Positions 36,357 to 45,881 of a stretch of 64,000 nucleotides of DNA are shown in pieces (the stretch's first letter is position 1; each line of letters opens with the position of its first letter). The stretch spans positions 282,824-346,823 of the forward strand of contig NW_006768841.1 of the NCBI RefSeq assembly GCF_000204055.1, written 5' to 3'. A program made the position numbers and the translations under genes. The stretch comes from Melampsora larici-populina 98AG31 (lineage: Eukaryota > Basidiomycota > Pucciniomycetes > Pucciniales > Melampsoraceae). The notes beneath the pieces were generated by a model. That model worked only from the letters and a program-made list of their open reading frames with translations. It had not been told where the DNA came from and made no database searches.

Positions 36357-39300
36357 TCACTTCTTTCTCCTCGTCCTTTTGTATCTAACTTCAGCATCTG
36401 GATACTTTCTATTAAAATCATTCATTAATTGTTTTGCATTCTTGAGACCTTCTTCTGGTTCCCATGAATCATGTTCTTCACCATATCCCTTCCAGTTAAT
36501 TAAATACTCTAATTTTCTTCCTCTTTTTCTCTTATCAAGTATTTCATTAATTTCAAATTCATCTTCATTATTCATAACTATTGGTGGTGGCGGCATTTTG
36601 TGATGTCCTGGTATCTTGCTTTCTTCGAATTTTCTTAATAGGTTGACGTGAAAAACAGGGTGTACCTTACTCATAGATTTAGGTAACACAATCTTGTAAG
36701 CATTTTTAGACACACGCGCTGAAATAACAAATGGTCCTACCCATCTATGGGCAAACTTAGCTGTGGGCCGTGTTGTTGATAGGTGCTTGTTGTTGAGCCA
36801 GACCTTGTCTCCTTTCTTCCAATTAGGCGTATCTCGAACTTTGCTATCATGTTGCATCTTCATTAATTCTTGAGTTAGGCCCATTGCATCTTTTAATTCA
36901 CGTTGAACATTTTTGATTTGATCAATTCTTTGTTCCACCAGCGGTAAACATTGTTCACTGGACGGAACATCGGTGAAGTTGACATTGAATCCATAATTAG
37001 CTTTGAACGGGGACACGCCTATCGCCAAGTGTTCACTGTTGTTATACGAAAATTCAGCAAATGGTAATAACGTCAGCCAGTCATCTTGCTTGTATGCGGT
37101 GAAGTGCCTGATATATAATTCAACCACTTTGTTCGTAATTTCTGATTGGCCATCTGTTTGGGGATGATACGCCGTTGAGGATTGGGTCTTGATGCCTAGT
37201 CTTCTGTGGAAATCTTTAGTGATACGTGATATAAAGATATTTCCTCGATCAGATGTTACCGTTCGTGGAGTGCCGTGCAACCTCCAAACTTCCTTGATCA
37301 TTAAATCAGCAAGCTCTTCGGATTTCATGCTCTTCCTACATGCAACAAAGTGCGCCATCTTTGTGAGTCTGTCAACAACAGTTAGGATACTGTCATAACC
37401 TCCAGATTTGGGTAAGTCCGTGATTAGGTCGTAGCAAATGTCGAGCCATGGTCCTTCCGGGATAGGTAAAGGTTGGAGACTTCCAAATGGCTTTTCGGTC
37501 CTAGATTTTACGCGTTGACATGATCCACATCCGTCCACGTATTTGTTGATGAATGCTTTCATTGACGGCCAGTGATATGCGCGCTTTACCAGTGCTAACG
37601 TTCGCATTCTCCCCGGATGACCTGCTAATCTGCTATCGTGTCTAGAACGAAGGATGTGTAATTTCAAATCAGTGTCAGACGGAATAACAGCCTTGTTTTT
37701 GAAATATAAAATGCCATCAATAGTTTGATAGTCCTTGATATGCTTTGACATTGGCATTTCAGCACAAAGCCTAATCATCTCATTGATTTTCGGGTCGGAC
37801 TTGCTCTTCATCTTTATAATTTGTAATATTTCTCTGTCGGTCATAAGCATTTGATTGTTATCTTCTTCTTCACTGTTGTTCTCTTCATCTTGTTCCAGCA
37901 ATTCTTCTTCTTCAAACCATTTATCAATAATCTCTAATTCATCAATAAATGCATCAGCAGGCAAATTTTCGGGTTTTAGTAGCTGTCCAAATGTGAGCTT
38001 TGTTCCTTCAGCTGGGACTAAATCCGGTCTCCGAGATAACGCATCTGGCTTGGTGGATTGTCTACCTGGTCGAAATCTAATTTCAAAATCAAAGCTGCCA
38101 AGAATTTCGGCCCACCTTGCTTGCCGCCGTGTCAGTTCTTTGGTTGTCATCAAGGATTGTAAATTCTTATGATCACTATACACAATAACATTGAGGCGGT
38201 TTGGATTCCCCTCGAGATACTGTCGCCATTCTTTGAAAGATGCTACTACTGCCAATAATTCCTTGTCGAATATTTCATAGTTCCGCTCTGCCTGAATTAG
38301 AGATCTTGATAAGTATGCAATAGGATGTAGTTCATTGTCATCATCAGACACTTGAGAAAGTACCGCTCCTAGCGCATAGTCAGAGCAATCACATTCCAAT
38401 ACAAAAGCTTTGTATGGATCCGCAATTTTCAATACCGGGGCGGTGGTGAACGCAGTCTTGAGTGTTTCGAATGCTCTCTGACGTTGTTCATTCCATTCAA
38501 ACGCAACATTCTTTTGTGACAGCTCGTGCAGTGGTCGTGCGATCTTTGAGAACTGATCAATGAATCTTCTGTAAAAATTTGCAAATCCCAAAAAGGTCTG
38601 TACTTCAGATAAATTTTTTGGGGTTGGCCAGTCTTTTACTGCTTTGACTTTGCTTTCATCCATCCTAATTTGATTCTTTGAGATGATTAATCCTAAATAC
38701 GAAATTTCTTTCTTTGAGAATTTACATTTTTCAGGTTTTAACCATACATTTTGACGTCTTAATATTTCCAAAACTTCTTTCACGACCTCTTGATGATTAA
38801 CTCCTGGACCGGTGTAGATTAATATGTCATCCTGATACGCAGCCACATTTCGGCCTATATGAGCTTTCAGTATATCTTTAATGAAGTACTGAAAAAATCC
38901 AGGCGCTCCCGTTGGTCCAAAGGGCATTGTTCGCGGTTCAAATTGGCCAGATTTACATATAAATGCTAGTTTTGCTTCGTCGCCTTCCCTGACCCTTAGA
39001 TTATTATACCCATTCCTCATATCTAAACTCGTGAATTCATCTGCATTTAGTAGGCTATCTATTAGTTCCATTGTCAGTGGAAGGGGGTATTTGTTCTTTA
39101 CAGTTACGGCATTGAGTCGTCTGTAATCGAAACAGGGTCGTAAATTTCCGTCTTTCTTGCCGGTAAATAAGACAGGAGCTGCCCAAGGAGAAGTTGTACG
39201 GCGAATTGTTCCATTTTTCAGTCCTTTTTCAAGCATCTCATTAAGCACTTCAGTTTCTTTCGGTGATAAAGGAATAACTTTTCCTGCTTGTGGCGATGCT

Positions 39301-39836
39301 CCAGGTATCAAATCAACTCTGAAATCATATGGGCGATGAGGTGGTAAAACGTCAGAATTGCTCTTTTCGAACATAGGTAAATAGTCGTGATAGCATTCGG
39401 GTACGAGTTCAGCCGCGTTCTTAGTAGGTGAGTCCTTCACTTGATCTGCTGCTATCTTCGCAGACAGGTTCCATGACGTTTTCATTACATCAATCATTGA
39501 TTTTGTCGGTTGTTGTAAAGTTCGTAGTTGATCCATCACTTTGTTTTGACGATTTAGGCTTGAGTTGAGTCGTTGGATAGCATGCTGTGGTTGAAAAGAA
39601 AAACGCTTGCCAGCATGTTCATTCACATTTGAGATTGAAGAATGTTTACACGTACTCTGCGGGGGCTGTGACGAACTCAACTTGAATTCAACCCCCTTGT
39701 CATGGTGCCTAGCTTGCCTCGTAGGATCCCGTCTTTCGTGGTCCTCCAAGGGGTTTTTCGGCACCAACAAAGCTGCCTTACGGTCAGCTGCAGTTTCATT
39801 TCGTTTCTCTTGTTCTGTCGAGTTCCTTGAATTCTC
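36357..39836 (-). CDS. Gypsy Pol: RT, RNase H, integrase, chromodomain
   Basis: The frame is open from the TGA at 39839 to a TGA at 36357-36359; the first ATG-like start is at 39770, but it is in the same frame as the protease. Domains in order: RT (RPCFDYRRLNAVTVKNKYPLP, FTSLDMRNGYNNL, catalytic YQDD); RNase H (LECDCSDYALGAVLSQ); integrase zinc-binding (AGHPGRMRTL ... CGSC) and core (CYDLITDLP, VTSDRGNIFIS, QSEITNK giving Asp, Asp, Glu); GPF/Y-like WVGPFVIS; and a C-terminal chromodomain (EFEINEILDKRKRG, YLINWKGYGEEHDSWEP). Chromodomains steer integration towards marked chromatin. Catalytic residues look complete. It probably continues from protease in the source element. Confidence 0.95.
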   Translation of the reverse strand, partial: ENSRNSTEQEKRNETAADRKAALLVPKNPLEDHERRDPTRQARHHDKGVEFKLSSSQPPQSTCKHSSISNVNEHAGKRFSFQPQHAIQRLNSSLNRQNKVMDQLRTLQQPTKSMIDVMKTSWNLSAKIAADQVKDSPTKNAAELVPECYHDYLPMFEKSNSDVLPPHRPYDFRVDLIPGASPQAGKVIPLSPKETEVLNEMLEKGLKNGTIRRTTSPWAAPVLFTGKKDGNLRPCFDYRRLNAVTVKNKYPLPLTMELIDSLLNADEFTSLDMRNGYNNLRVREGDEAKLAFICKSGQFEPRTMPFGPTGAPGFFQYFIKDILKAHIGRNVAAYQDDILIYTGPGVNHQEVVKEVLEILRRQNVWLKPEKCKFSKKEISYLGLIISKNQIRMDESKVKAVKDWPTPKNLSEVQTFLGFANFYRRFIDQFSKIARPLHELSQKNVAFEWNEQRQRAFETLKTAFTTAPVLKIADPYKAFVLECDCSDYALGAVLSQVSDDDNELHPIAYLSRSLIQAERNYEIFDKELLAVVASFKEWRQYLEGNPNRLNVIVYSDHKNLQSLMTTKELTRRQARWAEILGSFDFEIRFRPGRQSTKPDALSRRPDLVPAEGTKLTFGQLLKPENLPADAFIDELEIIDKWFEEEELLEQDEENNSEEEDNNQMLMTDREILQIIKMKSKSDPKINEMIRLCAEMPMSKHIKDYQTIDGILYFKNKAVIPSDTDLKLHILRSRHDSRLAGHPGRMRTLALVKRAYHWPSMKAFINKYVDGCGSCQRVKSRTEKPFGSLQPLPIPEGPWLDICYDLITDLPKSGGYDSILTVVDRLTKMAHFVACRKSMKSEELADLMIKEVWRLHGTPRTVTSDRGNIFISRITKDFHRRLGIKTQSSTAYHPQTDGQSEITNKVVELYIRHFTAYKQDDWLTLLPFAEFSYNNSEHLAIGVSPFKANYGFNVNFTDVPSSEQCLPLVEQRIDQIKNVQRELKDAMGLTQELMKMQHDSKVRDTPNWKKGDKVWLNNKHLSTTRPTAKFAHRWVGPFVISARVSKNAYKIVLPKSMSKVHPVFHVNLLRKFEESKIPGHHKMPPPPIVMNNEDEFEINEILDKRKRGRKLEYLINWKGYGEEHDSWEPEEGLKNAKQLMNDFNRKYPDAEVRYKRTRRKK

Positions 39837-40518
39837 TCACGAATTCGTGTGTGTTAAGTTTTCTACATGATGTAATGGCTTGCTAGCTGCTTCTTTTTCG
39901 TCATTTGAATAATTAGAAATATACGCACATTGCGGGGGTGTTAATGAGTTTTCAGGCTCCACCCCCTCGTCAAGATTCCTAGCATGCCTCATAGGCTCCT
40001 CCTTGTGGTTCCTCGAGGCTTTGTCCGGTCTTGACGAAGTTGATTCTACAACTGCAATGAGTGAATGATTTTCCTTGAGTTGACCGTTCTTCCAATCAAT
40101 CTTTTCAAAATTTTGTCGTATCCAAGGCATTCCAAGAATTATGTCGTACTTGTCGCGCAATTCAGTGATTATGAAGGTGGTTGGTGTTGATTCAATGGAG
40201 TTGACACAGAGGTCAACAGTATGGGTGATTCTTGACTCGTGACCACTAAAACCAGTTACACTTCTGGTTTGAGGTAATGGGTCCGTCTTGAACTTGTTGG
40301 CAGAGACAAACCGGTGGCTCATTGCTTCATGTGTAGCACCGCTGTCTACTAAGGCTCTCGCAACAATGGGGGTGGCACTCTTAACTTCGAAAATAGTAAC
40401 AAAATCAATGATTCGCGTATCTTTTATTTCAAGTGAATTTAAGCTACTACAATCTTCAGTTAAGTAATTACCGCTCGAGTGTGGCACCACTAGCACTCCC
40501 GAGCGCCTCCATTTTTTG
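39837..40518 (-). CDS. Gypsy protease frame
   Basis: Aspartic protease with ALVDSGATHEAM and IILGMPWI, preceded by a stretch joined to Gag by a -1 shift. It ends at TGA 39837-39839, and the RT frame continues without a shift on the other side. Either this TGA is a recent nonsense change or Pol needs readthrough. No strong readthrough context was seen, so mutation is more likely. Confidence 0.88.
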
Positions 40519-41611
40519 AGGCTTCAGCTCTTCCATCGTCCTTCTCTTCTTCCTTGACACCATCCACTTCAGCAACTTTACTTTTGAATTTCCCATAACC
40601 TCCATATCCTCCTCTACCTCTCCAACCTCCTCTACCTCCACGTCTTTTTCTAGTTGGACAGTCTCTAATAAAATGATCATCTTTACCACAACTATAACAC
40701 ATTCCCATTGCTCCTCTCTTGTTATACTCCTCATTTGATATGTTAACACGATAAGCCAAACAATCCATTGCATCTGGATCAGTAATAGTGGTTGAGGTTG
40801 AAGTTGTGTTGGTTGAAACAATTGGGTGGTGCGTGTTGGAGTCTCTTTTATTAATTTCATTATCAAGTTTAATAGCTAACTTTGCCATTTCTTCAACTTC
40901 CTTGAATTCGTCCCGTACCATATGCACCGTGATTTCTTTCTTTAATCCTTGCTTAAATTGAGATAGTAATAAATTCTCAGGCCATTTAACTATCAACGCT
41001 AATTCCGAAAACTTAATCCAATAATCTACCACTGCCTTTGTTTGAGTTAACGCCCTCATTTCTTTTTCTGCTTTAGCCAATCTTTCAGAGTCAAAGAACG
41101 TTGCTTTAAATGATTCAATGAATTTTTTCCAAGTAACTTGTTTCATTTTATCTTGGTCGAGTAGTTGATCGGTAAAATTTTGGCTCCAAATACTGGCTTT
41201 CCCATCAAGGTAAGATAACGCGAACGCAACTTGAGCTTGTTCGTTCACAAATGCAGCAGCATTCATTTGCATATATAAGCAGACCTGATTAACATAAACT
41301 TCGGCTTTCTGTCCTTTAGTACCATCATATTTATTTGGAGTGGCGATCTTAGGAGGCTTTATTTGACTAATCGTTTGCGGAACAGAGGTCTGAGCGATCG
41401 GGGCGGAGCTGTGAGGTAGTTGAGTGGAGGTAGTGCGGGTTGTTTCAAATTGACGTAGTCGTTGTTCTGCTTCGTCACTTCTTCTCTCAGCTTCTTCTCG
41501 TTTCTGCGATTCTTCAGCTAAGCTTGCTTTGACCTCTAAGAATTGAGTGTTTAATTCTCTCATTTGCCGTAAAATCTCGGCCATAGAGGGCTGTTCGTGT
41601 TCTGGATTCAT
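40490..41611 (-). CDS. Gypsy Gag with zinc knuckle
   Basis: A 373-residue Gag starting at ATG 41611 (MNPEHEQPSMAEIL). It has an N-terminal coiled-coil region (EESQKREEAERRSDEAEQRL), a capsid-like centre (PPKIATPNKYDGTKG, FALSYLDGKASIW) and a CCHC knuckle CYSCGKDDHFIRDC followed by an Arg/Gly-rich tail. It forms the particle and binds RNA. Stop TAG at 40490-40492. Confidence 0.93.
   Translation of the reverse strand: MNPEHEQPSMAEILRQMRELNTQFLEVKASLAEESQKREEAERRSDEAEQRLRQFETTRTTSTQLPHSSAPIAQTSVPQTISQIKPPKIATPNKYDGTKGQKAEVYVNQVCLYMQMNAAAFVNEQAQVAFALSYLDGKASIWSQNFTDQLLDQDKMKQVTWKKFIESFKATFFDSERLAKAEKEMRALTQTKAVVDYWIKFSELALIVKWPENLLLSQFKQGLKKEITVHMVRDEFKEVEEMAKLAIKLDNEINKRDSNTHHPIVSTNTTSTSTTITDPDAMDCLAYRVNISNEEYNKRGAMGMCYSCGKDDHFIRDCPTRKRRGGRGGWRGRGGYGGYGKFKSKVAEVDGVKEEEKDDGRAEASKNGGAREC
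40511..40517 (-). promoter_or_regulatory. Candidate -1 ribosomal frameshift site A AAA AAT
   Basis: On the minus strand the Gag codons TCA AAA AAT present a canonical X XXY YYZ heptamer 19 bases before the Gag stop. Slipping back one base opens the protease frame (TGG AGG CGC TCG...), which is in frame with the aspartic protease. No frame other than -1 connects the two. Confidence 0.7.
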
Positions 41612-41957
41612 TGCGGTCTCTTCTGTCTCGTAGAATTCTTTTTCCGATGACTCCGAGTCCGTTGAGTTAGAGGGAAGCTTAAAGTTTGGCGTTTTGGAAG
41701 GATGCAGTGGTGTTCGAGATTATGCGGGGTATAAGTTATCTTCTTTAAATGTTACTTCTGTGGTAATACTGAGTAATCAACTTTCTTCTAACTTTGCTTG
41801 CGGAGTGCAGATTAAGTTTATACTTTAATTTAACTTTATTAACTTTGAAAATCTTTCTTCTTAACTTCTTTTAACTTTCTTCTTAATCGTTCGTTTTGAT
41901 TTCTTCTTACTTTCGGTGATTCTTCTCTTGGATCTCTTTTGATGAGACTTAGCAATA
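41612..41957 (-). other. Gypsy 5' leader with self-priming site
   Basis: Untranslated leader between the 5' LTR and gag. Its first bases on the minus strand (ATTGCTAAGT, plus 41947-41956) are complementary to ACTTAGCAAT inside the LTR (plus 42020-42029), fitting the self-priming of Tf1-type elements. No tRNA-type TGG site is present. Confidence 0.75.
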
Positions 41958-42105
41958 TGTTGTAGCTTCGAGAGGGAGATGCAAGAGAAGCTTTAAGGGT
42001 GGTCTCGTGAATATAGTAGATTGCTAAGTGAGGAAAAGCAATATGCACAACGGGAGACAAGACTAGTATGAACTCTACATGTAACACGCGTGACAGGTCA
42101 TAACA
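41958..42105 (-). repeat. Gypsy 5' LTR (148 bp)
   Basis: Matches 36118-36265 base for base as far as I can read. Contains the self-primer word near its middle, which would mark the transcript start (R region). Confidence 0.93.
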
Positions 42106-42207
42106 AAAAACTGTACTCTTTTGTGACTACTCCGCCAACTCAGTTATTTGATAGCTTCCAAAAGCTAATAAGGAAACAATGACTGCATTTCATTTTTATA
42201 ATAAACC

Positions 42208-42229
42208 AAGCTTAAAAATTTTTAAGCTT
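42208..42229. repeat. Perfect 22-base palindrome
   Basis: Arms AAGCTTAAAAA and TTTTTAAGCTT with no loop, 34 bases downstream of the FAR1-like/OTU stop. It could act as a transcription end or cruciform; no function assigned. Confidence 0.8.
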
Positions 42230-42262
42230 TACTATAAGTATTAGTATAAACAGGAAGATATA

Positions 42263-44473
42263 TCACAAAATTTCATCATCCTGCTCAAAATTTTCTGATT
42301 TCTTTGCGTTGCAATCTTTTCTCCACTGTTTGAAAATGTTGATATTTTCTTGGTAGAATGAATCCCAGCCGGAGGCATCCGGTTTTCGTAGTCGCAGCCA
42401 ATCAGGATTGAAATACGGGATGGGGAGACTATCAGAGATCTCAAGTTGAAGGGAGATGCAATGGCATCCATCGATAATTCCCACAACGATTGGCTCGACG
42501 TTTTCTCCGGGTGCTGACAAAAGTGGTGGAGTTGTAGAACACGCAGTCGGAACATTGGAATAGAAAATTACCGGTCGATTGTAAGTATTGGCGATAACAC
42601 AACATCCACCCGGAAGTGGATACCAATGAGATCTAGGTACCATGTTGACCGCTGGATGCTCCACTATGGAGAGGATTCTTTTGAGACTGATCTTGCTTGT
42701 ACTTAATTTCCATAAATTACTTCTATACCATGATAGATTTTCATTGACGTGTTTAGCAAGCTCTGCACGAACAGCCACAGTGTCTTCCACAGGTCGTCCA
42801 AGCAAGACCGCTATTGCGGCAAAAGTACAGAGGCCCTTGGCGGGTACATTGGTGGCTTTCTGAATAAACGGGTAAATTACCCGTGGAAGAGTTATCACAA
42901 AAGGCCAGCACTATTTGATTGGTTAGTAATAATTGAACAACATTTACTGAAGATCGAAGAGCTCACCTGTAAAACTATTTCTTCTGGGCTTTTCGTGATT
43001 TCGTCGTCCTCTTTGTTTCCTTCGTGGGTTCCTGCAGTTTTAGTAATGGATTTGGTACGCTAGTCAATAAATGATGAGAGATAAAGATGAGCCAATATGG
43101 GGAGGATAGCACGATATCACTTGGAAAATCTTACCTTTCCACTGGTCTTCTTGAACCTCTTTGATTTTGGTTCGTTCTGATTGAATGGTAATAAATAACC
43201 AGGTGAGTTCAGGTTGTAATTGACTAATTTGTTTTTTAGATCGACTAGACTAACACTTGGCGTCTTGGTATTGTTCTCATTCTAAGGATACGAGCAAGGC
43301 TTCATCAATTCATAATTATTGAAAGTTCATTTAGATATGTGTCAAACTTACAACGTCACTCGCTTGTGAATTCCCACATGAAGTTTTGCGGGTGGTCCTT
43401 ATCGAAGAGTCGATGTTCTCACTGCGAGTGGCTCGGCGAGGGATGCTGACCTCCCTAGAAATCGGGGTTTTAGATGTAGTGGTGTTTTTTGTAGACTTAT
43501 TCTGTATCATCAGCAAGTTAGGAGGTATGTCATCATTGTCATCATCCTCCATATCTGGATCTTGCTCCTCTTCGATTTCTTCTTCCTGAGAAGTGGGTTT
43601 GTTGGCATGCTCGGTTTCAATATGATCGGTCTGCCTCATTGGGGAGGATTCGGGCGAAGGCTCAAGTTGCTGTTGAATAGAAAAGAGGTTAGTAAATCGA
43701 TATAGTCATGAGAAGACAAAATTACTTACTGGAGGTACTACTTCCTTTTTTAATGACTTAGCTGCCTTAGCCACCTCGCAATCACGAAAGAATCGGTCAA
43801 GAAGATCATTTTGAATAGACTCATCAAGGGATTTCATATCTTCGAACAAGGCTTGGAAACGAACGGGATACTGAGATGGAATTTGAGATGTAGAGGTACT
43901 CGGAGCAGGTTGAGTCTGGGTTGGTGGGGCTGGAATTGATTTGGCTCGCTTTTGTTTAGTAGTTTTTGTAGTAGGCTTCGTCTCAATCTTGTCTTTTGAG
44001 AGATCAGGCAAATCCATGGGCTTGAATTCAGAGATCGGTCCATGGTCATGATGTGAATGGTCGATTCGGATGTACCAGGTGTAATCATCTGGGTTGCGTC
44101 TAGCGGTGGCTTTGAATTTGCAGGTGGGTATTATGAGGTTCGGGTTTTCCTTCTTGGCCTTCTCTTGTTTGCGATTGGGTCCAAGGCCACATTTCCAGGT
44201 TTTGAAGGTGTCGCGGGAATCTAGGGAGCTAACAGGGTATCAATGGGTGTTGCCGTGGTACTTGAAATGGTGCTTGATTGCCGTGTGGGTTGGGAAAGTG
44301 CCTGATGCGTCAGGAGGAGGGATATCGGTCGTAGATGAGGGTGGATTGGTGTTAGTATCATTGGATGGGTCAGTGCAATTGGAGTCAGTGGTATTGGTCT
44401 CGGTGGCATTTGTAACGGTATTGGCGGGATGGGATGTGGGATCGGTGGTGGGGGTTTCGTTGGTAGAGTCCAT
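42263..44473 (-). pseudogene. FAR1-like zinc-finger / OTU-like cysteine protease protein
   Basis: Starts at ATG 44473 (MDSTNETPTTDP, Thr-rich). It continues past an in-frame TGA (44240-44242) into a FAR1/WRKY-GCM1-like finger: WKCGLGPNRK, PTCKFKATA, WYIRIDHSHHDHGPI (C-C-H-H pattern). Two or three acidic and basic linker exons follow (43747-44236, about 43350-43675, about 43200-43290). The last exon holds an OTU-like protease: KGLCTFAAIAVLLGRPVED (Cys), HWYPLPGGCCVIANTYNRPV and DGCHCISLQLEI (His). The Asp that usually sits near the Cys is not obvious. FAR1 and OTU modules occur together in MULE-derived genes; no transposase is present here. It could be an exapted regulator or a broken element gene. 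Confidence 0.6.
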
Positions 44474-44525
44474 TTTTGAATGGGAAAGTTTGAAAGGGGA
44501 GATCAGACGAGAAGTGAGGAGGAGA

Positions 44526-45240
44526 GTCACACGAGTTGTGATTCCTACAAGTGTAGGATCACACATGTGTTCATGTTATTGTAAGTGATCGCGTGTCACA
44601 CCTGTGTAACTGTGAGTCACACAGGTGTGATTTAGTGGCCTTCTACATATACGTAGTGAGTCACACAGGTGTGATTTAGTGGCCTTCTACATATACGTAG
44701 TCAATGCGGGTAGATCACAAATGTGTGAACACAAATCACACATGTGTGAACACCAATCACACATGTGTGATCGCTAATCACACATGTGTGATTGCTAATC
44801 ACACATGTGTTGGGTCTACAGCTGAATCACAAATGACACATAATCACACATGTGTGATTAGTAATCACACATGTGTGAACACCAATCACACATGTGTGAA
44901 CACTAATCACACATGTGTGATTAGCGATCACACATGTGTGAACACTAATCACACATGTGTGAATCAGTAATCACACATGTGTAAACACAATTCACACATG
45001 TGTGAACACTAATCACACATGTGTGAACACTAATCACACATGTGTAAACACATGTCACACGGTGTAACTCAGGATCACACCATCTGTGTGAGTCAGAGAC
45101 ACAAATGTGTGATTCAGGCATTTGTGAGTCAGAGACACAAATGTGTGATTCAGGCATTTGTGACTCTGAATCACACATCTGTGATTCAGAGTCACACATT
45201 TGTGATTGATATGTGAATCATTTACACATCTGCGTGTGTT
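44526..45240. repeat. Palindrome array III (core CATG)
   Basis: The largest array, over 25 palindromes. The typical unit is the perfect 16-base palindrome ATCACACATGTGTGAT, with spacers such as GAACACTA or TGCTA. A 48-base unit with CTACATATACGTAGT is duplicated at about 44640-44700. It lies upstream of the FAR1-like/OTU start and downstream of the TET-like gene. Confidence 0.95.
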
Positions 45241-45340
45241 CTTTTCCATCAATAATCAAAAAGAATGTTAATTACACATTTACTTTGTTTTGTTTGCTTT
45301 ATTTGCTTTTTTTGCTCATCTGTTTCTAACAAATAACCGT

Positions 45341-45719
45341 GTGACGTTTGTCACAGATGTGTGATTCGGATTCACACATGTGTGCCTATAGGCACACATC
45401 CGGATCACACATCTGTGTGAGTTCTTCTCATTTGTCCTCTCAAAGACAACATCAAGTTGTCTAACTGATTCAAGATGATATCATTTCCTACCTAACTATT
45501 TTATATATCAAGGGAATAATGGTGCAGCAAGATCACACTGTTGTGACTTTTCATCACACAATTGTGTGATTCATAATCATACTATTGTGATTATGAAAAG
45601 TCACAACAGTGTGATGAAAAGTCACATGTGATTATGAATCACAATAGTGTGACTTTGCATCACACAATTGTGATTATCAATCACACATTTGTGATTATCA
45701 ATCACACATTTGTGATTAT
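45341..45719. repeat. Palindrome array IV
   Basis: Two clusters (45341-45422 and 45532-45719) with TCACA/TGTGA arms and cores GATG, CATG, AATTG or CTGT, separated by 110 bases of AT-rich sequence. One spacer, GTGCCTATAGGCAC, is itself a palindrome. Confidence 0.9.
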
Positions 45720-45881
45720 CTTCAAAATGACAATTTTGATTGCACATGTGACAAACATAGATCATATGGACACATTTCTTGTGTCTTACTATTGAAAATC
45801 ATCCTTGTTAACGCAAAACAAAACAAGAGAAACACATTCAAAAAAAAATCAAGATAACAATAGCTAGGACATTCTTTCCCC

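Larger units (their letters stand above)
36118..42105 (-). mobile_element. Ty3/gypsy chromovirus, nearly intact
   Basis: Two 148-bp LTRs that I read as identical flank gag, protease and a 1,137-residue RT-RNase H-integrase-chromodomain frame on the minus strand. Identical LTRs imply a young insertion. The only coding defect seen is one TGA between protease and RT. No matching target duplication: the flanks are AATAG on the left and AAAAA on the right. The chromodomain and self-priming signal place it with the Tf1/sushi-type chromoviruses. Confidence 0.93.

Noticed and set aside
44704..45252. Repetitive His/Cys-rich ORFs in array III
   Set aside because: Same cause as in array I: repeat units with periods near multiples of three. 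Not treated as genes.
35353..45719. Possible CRISPR arrays
   Set aside because: Repeats are short palindromes with variable cores and no fixed-length unique spacers, no cas genes are present, and the host is eukaryotic.
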